DNA of 9,042 nucleotides, taken from the NCBI GenBank assembly GCA_964446745.1, contig CAYURR010000125.1:1-9042 (forward strand), read 5' to 3'. The position numbers and the translations under genes are program-made. This DNA comes from CAYURR01 sp964446745. Its GTDB lineage: Bacteria; Bacillota; Clostridia; Lachnospirales; WQUN01. The notes under the pieces are model-generated. The model did no database searches. It worked only from the letters and a program-made list of their open reading frames with translations, and was not told where the DNA came from. Below are positions 1 through 5,992 of this stretch, in pieces; the first letter of the stretch is position 1; each line of letters begins with the position of its first letter.

Positions 1-733
1 CAGAGCCCAAGCCCTCGCTGGAGTTTTGCACGACTATCTTCATCAGGTAGATCTGTAGCGGCTGCAGCTCAGCCTTAGTGGTCATGATCATCGGTAGGAA
101 ATACATGTTCCAGAAGCCAACCGCCGCATAGAGGCCTACGACCGCTATGATCGGCTTTGAGAGCGGGGCGATAATTCTAAACAGGATATGTATGTCGTTT
201 GCACCGTCGATCATAGCCGACTCATGCAGGCTGCCCGGGATCTCCGATAAGAAGGTACGGGTGATGATGACGTTCCATGTGCTTATGCCCATCGGCAGCA
301 GCACGGACCAATATGTATTGTACAGCTTCAGGCTGTTGATGACGATGAACAGCGGGATGATACCACCGCTAAAGAACATTGTGATCAGGATAAATATATT
401 AAAGAACTTCCTGCCCGAGAAATCGGGCCGTGAAAGCGGATATGCAAATAGAAGCGTTGTAAAGATATTTAACACAGTACCCGCAACGGTATAGAAAATC
501 GTATTGCCATACGAGGTCCAGACCTGCTTATTTTCAAATACCATCTTATAAGCTCCTGTCGAAAATCCCTTTGGGATAACATAGACGCTCTGGCTTATAA
601 CATATGTAGGGTCACTGATGGAGTTCGATATTACATACAAAAATGGAAAGATGCAGATCAAAGTGGCAATGGTCACCACGATATAGGATATAGCAGTAAA
701 CGTCATTTCGCCAACTGTCAGTTTTACCTTCAT
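1..733 (-). CDS. Carbohydrate ABC transporter permease, YtcP/LplC-like (partial, 3' end outside window)
   Basis: This is an inner-membrane permease of a carbohydrate uptake (CUT1-type) ABC transporter. The open frame reads 244 codons from an ATG at 733 to the left window edge without a stop, so the C-terminus is missing. A GGGGGTGG ribosome binding site lies just upstream. The protein has an N-terminal membrane segment (about residues 12-36), further hydrophobic segments (about 78-99, 110-133 and 142-160), and the EAA loop that contacts the ATPase (about 170-194, with ESAMIDGAND followed by IIAPLSKP). The family usually has about 290-300 residues, so roughly 50 are lost beyond the edge. It starts 13 bp after the preceding permease gene, which implies co-transcription and a heterodimeric channel. 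No ATPase gene is seen; such systems commonly share an MsmX-type ATPase encoded elsewhere. The family call is strong, but the substrate is unknown. Confidence 0.93.
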   Translation of the reverse strand, partial: MKVKLTVGEMTFTAISYIVVTIATLICIFPFLYVISNSISDPTYVISQSVYVIPKGFSTGAYKMVFENKQVWTSYGNTIFYTVAGTVLNIFTTLLFAYPLSRPDFSGRKFFNIFILITMFFSGGIIPLFIVINSLKLYNTYWSVLLPMGISTWNVIITRTFLSEIPGSLHESAMIDGANDIHILFRIIAPLSKPIIAVVGLYAAVGFWNMYFLPMIMTTKAELQPLQIYLMKIVVQNSSEGLGS

Positions 734-746
734 ACGACCACCCCCA

Positions 747-1649
747 TTACCATAATGATGTCTCGGATATTTTGCGGCTGAACCAATTGACCAAGATCAA
801 GATGGTACAGTTCGCTGCCGAGTTAAACAAGCCGACTGCCGCGCCGAAGCTGTATTGTGACTGCAACAGACCGACACGGTATGCATAGGTAGATATAACG
901 TCTGCGGTAGAGTAGGTGGCCGGTGAGTACATCAGTATGATCTTTTCAAAGCCGACGGATAACAGACTGCCGCATTGGAGTATCAGCAGGATGATGATGG
1001 TGGATGAAATACATGGAAGCGTTATGTACATGATCTGTTTGAGCTTTCCGGCGCCGTCGATCTTAGCTGCTTCATACAGAGACGGGTCAATGGATGAAAA
1101 CGCAGCGAGATAGATGATCGAGTTCCAGCCGAAATGCTGCCATATCTCGGAGCCTACATACATGGTGCGGAATAACTTCGGATCACTCAAGAAGTTCGGT
1201 GCCGAGCCAAAGGTATTTTTCAACAGTGTGGGTACAACACCGGTCGGTGAAAATACAGACACCATCATACCGACAACGACAACCACTGATATGAAATGAG
1301 GGAGGTAGCTCACTGTCTGGGTAATGCGTTTAAAGGGGCCGGCTTTCACCTCGTTCAGGAACAACGCGAAGAGTATCGGTATGGGAAACCCAAACAACAG
1401 GTTATACAGGCTGAGTAAGACTGTGTTGGTCAATAAGCGTGTAAAGAATATGGAGCTGAAGAACTGCTGGAAATATTTAAAGCCAACCCATGAGCTACCC
1501 ATAATGCCCTTTGTGGGGATAAAGTCCTTGAACGCTATCAAGACACCGTACATGGGCATGTAGCAAAAGAAAACATAAATCAGGATACCGGGTACAAGCA
1601 TCAGATACATCCATTTATCCTTGTTAAACTTGCGTAATAACGTTGCCAA
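747..1649 (-). CDS. Carbohydrate ABC transporter permease, LplB/YteP-like
   Basis: This 300-residue protein is the other membrane subunit of the sugar ABC transporter. It opens with a positively charged segment and a membrane helix (about 13-37). Further helices lie at about 72-99, 117-135, 172-186 and 213-233, with a last one near 270-290. The EAA loop is clear at 192-212 (YEAAKIDGAG followed by ITLP). The segment around 234-275, with GFEKI, MYSPATYSTADVI and QSQYSFGAAVGLF, is characteristic of the LplB/YteP branch, whose members import oligosaccharides in Firmicutes. The start is TTG at 1649. It is supported by a GGAGGG site about 7 bases upstream and by correct placement before the first helix, and no better ATG lies nearby. 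It pairs with the downstream YtcP-like permease and with the upstream binding lipoprotein. Confidence 0.95.
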   Translation of the reverse strand: MATLLRKFNKDKWMYLMLVPGILIYVFFCYMPMYGVLIAFKDFIPTKGIMGSSWVGFKYFQQFFSSIFFTRLLTNTVLLSLYNLLFGFPIPILFALFLNEVKAGPFKRITQTVSYLPHFISVVVVVGMMVSVFSPTGVVPTLLKNTFGSAPNFLSDPKLFRTMYVGSEIWQHFGWNSIIYLAAFSSIDPSLYEAAKIDGAGKLKQIMYITLPCISSTIIILLILQCGSLLSVGFEKIILMYSPATYSTADVISTYAYRVGLLQSQYSFGAAVGLFNSAANCTILILVNWFSRKISETSLW

Positions 1650-1655
1650 AGCCGT

Positions 1656-1661
1656 CCCTCC
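1656..1661 (-). promoter_or_regulatory. Ribosome binding site fixing the TTG start of the first permease
   Basis: On the minus strand AAGGAGGGACGGCT precedes the TTG codon at 1649. The GGAGGG core sits about 7 bases from the start, which is good spacing, and supports a non-ATG start for this permease. Confidence 0.75.
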
Positions 1662-1674
1662 TTGAAAATAAATA

Positions 1675-1720
1675 CACGCAATGCCAAGTCATTTTATGAA
1701 AATAGCATTGGCATTGCGTG
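1675..1720 (-). other. Long intercistronic hairpin between binding-protein and permease genes
   Basis: A perfect 13-bp inverted repeat pairs CACGCAATGCCAA (1675-1687) with TTGGCATTGCGTG (1708-1720). The 20-base loop contains a second small stem, ATTTT (1691-1695) with AAAAT (1699-1703). It begins 16 bp after the binding-protein stop codon and ends before the permease ribosome binding site. On the transcribed minus strand the second arm is followed by TATTTATTTTC, which is not a clean uridine run. A 3'-end-stabilising or processing hairpin, or a leaky terminator, is therefore more likely than a full stop of transcription. In sugar ABC operons such hairpins are known to raise the level of binding protein relative to permeases; that role here is inferred. 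Confidence 0.7.
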
Positions 1721-1736
1721 GAAGTCTATACTTGAC

Positions 1737-3410
1737 TTATTTCATCGTGCGGTCCCATTGAGCCTGCTTGATCTCAAGAACCTTATCCAAACCCATGCTG
1801 TTCATTTCAGCGACAAATGTGTCAAACTCATCTATCGAGCGTGCGCCCATGATGAACTTATCTGTCATCTCTCTGCGATAGGTATTGATGTCTGTCAATA
1901 CAACCGAGAGCTGCTCTTGCTCAGCCTTTGTTGCCAGCAACGCCGGGAACGGCTCTGCATAGTAAGGATGTATGCAGGTTTCTGCAGCCTTTGAGCCCCA
2001 CTTCGGGTCAGCGTCAAGCTGTTGTATGTAGGAATATTCCTGCTGTACCCACGGAATAGTCGGCCATGCGCCCAATGTGCGCAGGAACGAGGAGGTACCG
2101 TCTACGTAGTTCTTAGCTTCGTCGGTATATTGAGGCTTGCCGTCAACCATTGAATAGGACTTGCCCTCTATACCATATGCAAGGAACATACGGCCTTCTT
2201 CTGTCCACATGTAGTCCATGATCTTGTAAGCAGCCTCGGGGTTTTTGCAATCCTTCGAGATACCTGCAAAGCCCATGTCTACCGTACCGTAACCCTCGAT
2301 GGATTGATCACCCTTCGGGCCCTTAGGCGGGATAACCGGGATGAAGTATGCCTCGGGAGCTATGGATGCTCTCAATGTGGAGCCCCATGACATTCCAAGG
2401 TCAGCCCAGTTGTTAAGCGAACCTACAAGGTTCTTTGTAGCCTTTGCCTGTACGGTTTCCATGTTAGGATTGCCGTATTCGGGATCAAGCAATCTTTCCT
2501 TGTACATCATGTTTGCAAATGTCAGGAAATCCTTGAAACGCGGATCGGTGAACTGGTAGTAAACCTTGCCCGCGTCGTCTGTATAGAAGCCGCCCTGCCA
2601 TTCACTGGCCCACAGGTGTAAGCCAAATGCCTCGGCAAAGAATAACGGGCTGCCACCCCAGGGGATCTCGTTTGCGGGATCGCCGTCCTTGTTTGCGTCG
2701 TTATCTCTGAATGCCTTTAATACATCTACCCATTCGTCTGTCGTAGTGGGGGCTGTCTTGCCGACATTGTTTAACCAGTCTTCACGGATAACAAAGTAGT
2801 TAGGCATCCATTTGGAGCTCTCAGCGATGATCGGTGCTATACCGTAGTAGTTGCCGTCGCCCGAGCGCATGATCTTTGATGCGAGCGGGAACTTTTCAAA
2901 CTGCTCCTTTACGCCTGCGCCGTACTTAGCCATCAGATCGTTCATCGGGATCAACAGACCCTGCTGTCCATAGGATGTCGGATCGCCGCCCGGTACACGC
3001 AGTATGTCCGGCAAGTCTGAACCGGCAGCAAGACGTGTCTGCATGCTCGTTACGTATTGCGCATCAGGTAAAACCTCAAACTTGATCTTGATGTTCGTCT
3101 TTTGTCCGATGGTCTCCCATACCTCAAGGCCGTCGGTGTATGACGCGTTCGGGTACCAGTTTTCTACTGTGGCCCAGGTTACTTCCACGGGCTCGGGCAT
3201 CAACGGCAGTTTGAACACATAGTTTGACGTAGATTCCTGTGCGTCGGCTGTGGTGTCCGCCGGAGCGCTCTCGGTTGTAGTTGTGTTTGCTTCTGTGCCT
3301 GTCGTGGTATTTGCAGTAGTGCCGGCATTGCCGGAGTTGCTGCTGCAACCGCTAAAGAGCCCGACAGTAATGATACCAGCCATGAATAACGATATTACCT
3401 TTGCTTTCAT
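1737..3410 (-). CDS. Extracellular solute-binding lipoprotein of the sugar ABC transporter (YtcQ/LipO-like)
   Basis: This substrate-binding protein captures a sugar or oligosaccharide outside the cell and delivers it to the two permeases encoded downstream. The chosen ATG at 3410 gives 557 residues. It follows an AGGAGGA site and places a classical lipoprotein signal at the N-terminus: MKAK, a hydrophobic core, then LFSGC with the lipidated Cys at residue 22. The reading frame stays open further upstream to 3476, but that would add 22 polar residues before the signal peptide, so it is not used. A Thr/Ser/Ala-rich flexible linker (about 23-65) follows, then the binding domain beginning LPEP-like near 70. 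The length and features such as RVPGGDPTSYGQQGLL, FAGISKDCKNPEAAYKIMDYMWTEEG and GIEG fit the long family-1 YtcQ/LipO binding proteins, which average around 500 residues. The substrate cannot be inferred. Confidence 0.93.
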   Translation of the reverse strand: MKAKVISLFMAGIITVGLFSGCSSNSGNAGTTANTTTGTEANTTTTESAPADTTADAQESTSNYVFKLPLMPEPVEVTWATVENWYPNASYTDGLEVWETIGQKTNIKIKFEVLPDAQYVTSMQTRLAAGSDLPDILRVPGGDPTSYGQQGLLIPMNDLMAKYGAGVKEQFEKFPLASKIMRSGDGNYYGIAPIIAESSKWMPNYFVIREDWLNNVGKTAPTTTDEWVDVLKAFRDNDANKDGDPANEIPWGGSPLFFAEAFGLHLWASEWQGGFYTDDAGKVYYQFTDPRFKDFLTFANMMYKERLLDPEYGNPNMETVQAKATKNLVGSLNNWADLGMSWGSTLRASIAPEAYFIPVIPPKGPKGDQSIEGYGTVDMGFAGISKDCKNPEAAYKIMDYMWTEEGRMFLAYGIEGKSYSMVDGKPQYTDEAKNYVDGTSSFLRTLGAWPTIPWVQQEYSYIQQLDADPKWGSKAAETCIHPYYAEPFPALLATKAEQEQLSVVLTDINTYRREMTDKFIMGARSIDEFDTFVAEMNSMGLDKVLEIKQAQWDRTMK

Positions 3411-3420
3411 CTTATGACTG

Positions 3421-3427
3421 TCCTCCT
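3421..3427 (-). promoter_or_regulatory. Ribosome binding site deciding the lipoprotein start
   Basis: The minus strand carries AAAGGAGGA about 10 bases upstream of the ATG at 3410. No comparable site precedes the upstream in-frame ATG at 3476, so the shorter product beginning with the signal peptide is preferred. Confidence 0.75.
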
Positions 3428-3463
3428 TTAATGATGTCCGCAGGTTTACTTGACCTACGTAAG

Positions 3464-3525
3464 ATTTGTTTAACATCCTGGTGAAAATGTATTATAATTT
3501 GTTATTAATAGCTTTCAAATTTGTT
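3464..3525. repeat. Three helically phased ATTTGTT direct repeats in the divergent intergenic region
   Basis: The heptamer ATTTGTT occurs at 3464-3470, 3497-3503 and 3519-3525, all in the same orientation. The starts are 33 and 22 bp apart, i.e. whole numbers of helical turns. One copy abuts the -35 box, one lies in the promoter spacer directly beside the -10 box, and one lies downstream of the predicted start. AraC-family proteins often bind direct repeats about 21 bp apart, so these are candidate operators. The motif is short and AT-rich, so chance is not excluded. Confidence 0.45.
3491..3518 (-). promoter_or_regulatory. Sigma-A-type promoter of the sugar transporter operon
   Basis: On the minus strand TTGAAA (3513-3518) and a perfect TATAAT (3491-3496) are separated by 16 bases. 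Transcription would begin near 3484, giving a leader of about 75 bases before the lipoprotein ATG. The elements lie between the divergent AraC gene and the operon and are interleaved with ATTTGTT repeats, so control by the neighbouring AraC regulator is plausible. Confidence 0.7.
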
Positions 3526-3600
3526 TTGTAAGCCATTTTTATACATCTATGCTACAGGATTGTAATAAATGATAAATACTTTTAGCGGCGGTGACTTATT

Positions 3601-4494
3601 ATGGACAGCTTTAGACCAGACGACGAATTCGAGGACATAAATACTAAGGAAAGAAAGGTGATTCATCCGGTTTTCTTGGGAATAGACCATGCCTATCGTA
3701 TAGGTAAGTGCAGCCTCTATAAAGCACAGAGACCGTTGATGCTGCATGTACACAAAGAATGTTTTGAGATATGTTTCCATTTCAGCGGCAGTCAAATCTA
3801 TACTATAAACGGTGAGACCTTTCAGACAAAAGCGGGCGAGGTTTTTATAACACTGCCTGATGAGCTACATGGCACGGGCGTAAATGTGGAAGAAAAATCC
3901 GGCTTCTTCTATTTTATATTCCGAGGGCATCCGGATATGAAGGACTTTATGGGGCTTGGCGAGTCAGACAGCCAATATATAATGAAGACCCTATACTCAG
4001 TCGGTAATAGGGTCTGGAAGACGAATAAAAATATATATAAGATATTGGACAGCATTGTAACGATGTATTATAGTAACGAGCCGATGTCTCGTCCACGGAT
4101 ATACGCGTACATACTGGAGTTCTTTTATGTACTGCTGCAGGATATTTTGCTTCAAAACAGGATCTCCGAGTTTTGCCCTAAGGAGTTTAAGGAACTGAGG
4201 GCATATATCGATGCGAACCCGGCTGCCTGCAAAGGGGTCACTGAGCTAGCCAATCAACTTTCGATGTCACTGTCTCAGTTCAAAATAAACTTCAAGAAAT
4301 ACACCGGATATGCTCCGTGGGATTACATCATGCGCAAAAGGATAGACAGAGCCAAGGAATTGCTGACCATGAATGACCAGAGCATCACCGAGATCGCATT
4401 CGAGCTGGGCTTCTCATCCAGTCAACACTTCTCCGCGGCATTTAAAAAATACACGGGTTGCACCCCTTCGGGTTATAAAAGCGATTGCCATTAG
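3601..4494 (+). CDS. AraC-family transcriptional regulator with N-terminal cupin domain
   Basis: This 297-residue regulator probably controls the divergent sugar transporter operon. The N-terminal half (about 40-110) reads as an AraC-type cupin sensor, with HKECFEICF near 51, YTINGETFQTKAGEVFITLPDELHG in the 67-91 stretch, and following beta strands. The C-terminal part holds two helix-turn-helix units: about 212-235 (VTELANQLSMSLSQFKINFK, then KYTG) and about 262-285 (ITEIAFELGFSSSQHFSAAF, then KKYTG). It ends with the typical TPSGYK. The ATG is preceded by GGCGGTGA, one mismatch from an ideal ribosome binding site, at 7 bases. Position and orientation match the usual arrangement of AraC activators next to sugar ABC operons, with ligand sensed by the cupin. 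The ligand and the sign of regulation are not visible. Its stop is 2 bp from the stop of the convergent methyltransferase gene. Confidence 0.93.
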   Translation: MDSFRPDDEFEDINTKERKVIHPVFLGIDHAYRIGKCSLYKAQRPLMLHVHKECFEICFHFSGSQIYTINGETFQTKAGEVFITLPDELHGTGVNVEEKSGFFYFIFRGHPDMKDFMGLGESDSQYIMKTLYSVGNRVWKTNKNIYKILDSIVTMYYSNEPMSRPRIYAYILEFFYVLLQDILLQNRISEFCPKEFKELRAYIDANPAACKGVTELANQLSMSLSQFKINFKKYTGYAPWDYIMRKRIDRAKELLTMNDQSITEIAFELGFSSSQHFSAAFKKYTGCTPSGYKSDCH

Positions 4495-4496
4495 CG

Positions 4497-5315
4497 TTAA
4501 AGCTTTCTGAACACATCGAGGCTGTGGTTGGTGAGCCCGACCATGTCCGAACGCTCACAGATCGTGTAGTGATACTTCAGATACAATTCAAACATGCGGT
4601 CGTCCATTGCATCAATATCGTCGCTCATATGGTTCGTGTACAGATCAGTCGCGACATAGTGCAGATGCTCGACGTTGAATCCGCTCATAAGCGCGTCGAT
4701 GTCTTCCTTGCGGTGCAATTCAAATAAATCCGCGGCACCCGAGTACGCTTTAAAGGTCTCGGTGTCTACCATATGCTTTTCAATGAGCTCGAATATGTGG
4801 CCATCCTTGAAACCGTGGTTCAGTATGGATGCATCGGCAATACAATACGCGACAAACACAATGCCGCCCGGCTTTGTGACACGCAGCGCTTCCGACAGCG
4901 CTGCCTTTTTTTGTGCTTGTAATGCGGCGCGCTCTGCTTCGGGCGTGGTTAACGTACCCGTGCAGATGTGATACATGGGCCCGAGCAGCAGTGTGATGTC
5001 GTAGGTGTTGTCAGAAAAACCACTCAAGTCGCACGCATTGCCCTGAGTGATACGAACATCCTCGCCGGGCTCGGTGTCTGCCTTAAATAATTCGATGTTG
5101 CACTCTATGAGCTCTACCGCATCGACGCTGAAACCGCGCCTGGCGAGTGCATGGCTGTAGCGCCCCGGCCCCGCACCGATCTCGATAATACGCATGCCGG
5201 GCTTTAGATACCTGTCGATATACCGCATCGTAGTCAGGAATTCGACCGAACCATGCTTGGATCCGAGCCGGTTTTGTTCCTCGTGGCTGTTGTAGAATTC
5301 GTTTAAATATTCCAT
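4497..5315 (-). CDS. Class I SAM-dependent methyltransferase
   Basis: This 272-residue cytoplasmic enzyme transfers a methyl group from S-adenosylmethionine to an unknown substrate. The Rossmann-type SAM site is plain: motif I is IIEIGAGPGRYS at 43-54, the acidic strand end is VDAVEL at 64-69, and motif III/IV lies around YDITLLLGPMYHI (105-117). These are followed by ALRVTKPGGIVFVAY (143-157). The C-terminal third is not diagnostic and probably forms the substrate cap. The ATG at 5315 is chosen because AGGAGGTG sits directly upstream. An in-frame ATG at 5360 would add 15 polar residues but has no ribosome binding site of comparable quality. The gene stands alone, convergent with the AraC gene and divergent from padR. 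No convincing promoter was recognised upstream. The substrate could be a small molecule or a macromolecule. Confidence 0.88.
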   Translation of the reverse strand: MEYLNEFYNSHEEQNRLGSKHGSVEFLTTMRYIDRYLKPGMRIIEIGAGPGRYSHALARRGFSVDAVELIECNIELFKADTEPGEDVRITQGNACDLSGFSDNTYDITLLLGPMYHICTGTLTTPEAERAALQAQKKAALSEALRVTKPGGIVFVAYCIADASILNHGFKDGHIFELIEKHMVDTETFKAYSGAADLFELHRKEDIDALMSGFNVEHLHYVATDLYTNHMSDDIDAMDDRMFELYLKYHYTICERSDMVGLTNHSLDVFRKL

Positions 5316-5319
5316 ACCG

Positions 5320-5327
5320 CACCTCCT
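5320..5327 (-). promoter_or_regulatory. Ribosome binding site deciding the methyltransferase start
   Basis: The minus strand reads AGGAGGTG ending 4 bases before the ATG at 5315. This near-perfect anti-16S match argues for that start over the upstream in-frame ATG at 5360. Confidence 0.75.
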
Positions 5328-5519
5328 TTGATACTTGTTCTTTATATTATGCTGATCCAATACCGATGAACGACATTACTGCTTTCTTCTATATATTCAT
5401 TTTCGAGGACACCGCCGTTTTTTAGAATAGTCTTTGTCGTTCCCACTCTGGTTGGTGATTTAGGCTGTAGTTATCTTATGCGATATCTGTCTGTTGGATA
5501 ATAACACATCATGTTGAAA

Positions 5520-5572
5520 TTAGAAATATTCTAAGAAAATGTATTGACATACAATACTATGTAATGCATAAT
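5520..5572. promoter_or_regulatory. Cluster of operator-like dyads over the padR promoter
   Basis: Three dyads are visible. TTAGAA-ATA-TTCTAA is perfect at 5520-5534, upstream of the -35 box. GTATTG-N5-CAATAC is perfect at 5541-5557 and covers the -35 box. An imperfect one pairs ACTATGTA (5556-5563) with TGCATAAT (5565-5572) and covers the -10 box. PadR-family repressors typically bind dyads with ATGT/ACAT-like arms over their own promoters. Which dyad is the true operator cannot be told from sequence. Confidence 0.5.
5544..5572 (+). promoter_or_regulatory. Promoter of the padR-HAAS operon
   Basis: A perfect TTGACA (5544-5549) and CATAAT (5567-5572) are spaced by 17 bases, predicting a start near 5579 and a leader of about 60 bases. 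The elements are overlapped by dyad symmetry, which fits autorepression by PadR. Confidence 0.75.
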
Positions 5573-5581
5573 ACTTGCTGA

Positions 5582-5596
5582 GCGCACGAAGTGTGC
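5582..5596 (+). other. Small hairpin in the padR leader
   Basis: GCGCAC (5582-5587) pairs with GTGTGC (5591-5596) around a GAA triloop, with one G-U pair. It begins within a few bases of the predicted transcription start. No uridine run follows, so it is not a terminator; a 5'-end stabilising role is a guess. Confidence 0.35.
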
Positions 5597-5625
5597 ACGC
5601 TCTGCTCACATTGATAGTTTTACGC

Positions 5626-5633
5626 AGGAGGTG
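5626..5633 (+). promoter_or_regulatory. Ribosome binding site fixing the GTG start of padR
   Basis: AGGAGGTG ends 5 bases before the GTG at 5639. An ATG at 5637 is out of frame with the PadR product, so GTG is used. Confidence 0.75.
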
Positions 5634-5638
5634 AGGAT

Positions 5639-5953
5639 GTGGATATTCAACTCAAAAAGGGGATATACGAGGTCTGTGTGTTGGCGGCGTTGTATCGAGA
5701 GGCTTCGTATGGATACAAGATCGTCGAGGATCTCAAAAACCTCGCAGATATATCGGAGTCGACCTTGTATCCGATATTGAAACGGCTTGAGAAGGCGGGT
5801 AGTCTGTACTCGTATTCGCAGGAATATAACGGGCGGTTACGGCGTTACTATTCGATCACGGACGAGGGTAGGCAACGTATAACGGATTTTCTGGAGCAAT
5901 GGCGCACGATGGAAAGGCTATACGCGTTTATAAAACGCGTGGAAGAAAATTAA
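5639..5953 (+). CDS. PadR-family transcriptional repressor
   Basis: This 104-residue protein is a small winged-helix DNA-binding regulator of the PadR subfamily that lacks the long C-terminal extension. The fold is recognisable from an opening helix (LKKGIYEVCVLAAL, 5-18), then EASYGYKIVEDL (21-32) and the recognition helix region SESTLYPILKRLEKAG (39-54). The wing follows, with GRLRRYYSITDEGRQRI (65-81), and the dimerisation helix forms the last 20 residues. The length is normal for the group. Translation starts at GTG with a strong AGGAGGTG site. The gene is followed after 39 bp by a HAAS-domain gene on the same strand, a pairing widely seen in Firmicutes in which PadR represses the membrane- or envelope-related partner. 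Dyads over the promoter suggest autoregulation. The inducing signal is unknown. Confidence 0.93.
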   Translation: MDIQLKKGIYEVCVLAALYREASYGYKIVEDLKNLADISESTLYPILKRLEKAGSLYSYSQEYNGRLRRYYSITDEGRQRITDFLEQWRTMERLYAFIKRVEEN

Positions 5954-5992
5954 AGACGCATATGCGGATTCATAGGAGGATGGAGGGTATAA

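Larger units (their letters stand above)
5316..5638. other. Divergent intergenic region between methyltransferase and padR
   Basis: This 323-bp stretch has no credible gene on either strand. Its left end carries the methyltransferase ribosome binding site. Its right third carries the padR promoter, several dyads and a leader hairpin. The middle (about 5345-5510) shows no recognised motif, and no clear minus-strand promoter was found in it. Confidence 0.7.

Noticed and set aside
1662..1994. Open frame opposite the 3' end of the binding-protein gene
   Set aside because: It is antisense to a well-supported lipoprotein gene, has no ribosome binding site of note, and its product resembles no known family.
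3411..3476. N-terminal extension of the binding lipoprotein to an ATG at 3476
   Set aside because: It would put 22 polar residues before the lipoprotein signal peptide. The strong AGGAGGA site lies inside this stretch, just ahead of the ATG at 3410.
5316..5360. N-terminal extension of the methyltransferase to an ATG at 5360
   Set aside because: The AGGAGGTG site directly before the ATG at 5315 lies within the extension and fits the shorter product; the added 15 residues are not part of the fold.
5957..5966. CGCATATGCG palindrome between padR and the HAAS-solenoid gene
   Set aside because: It is a single 10-bp palindrome without a loop or uridine run; it is too short to support an operator or terminator call.
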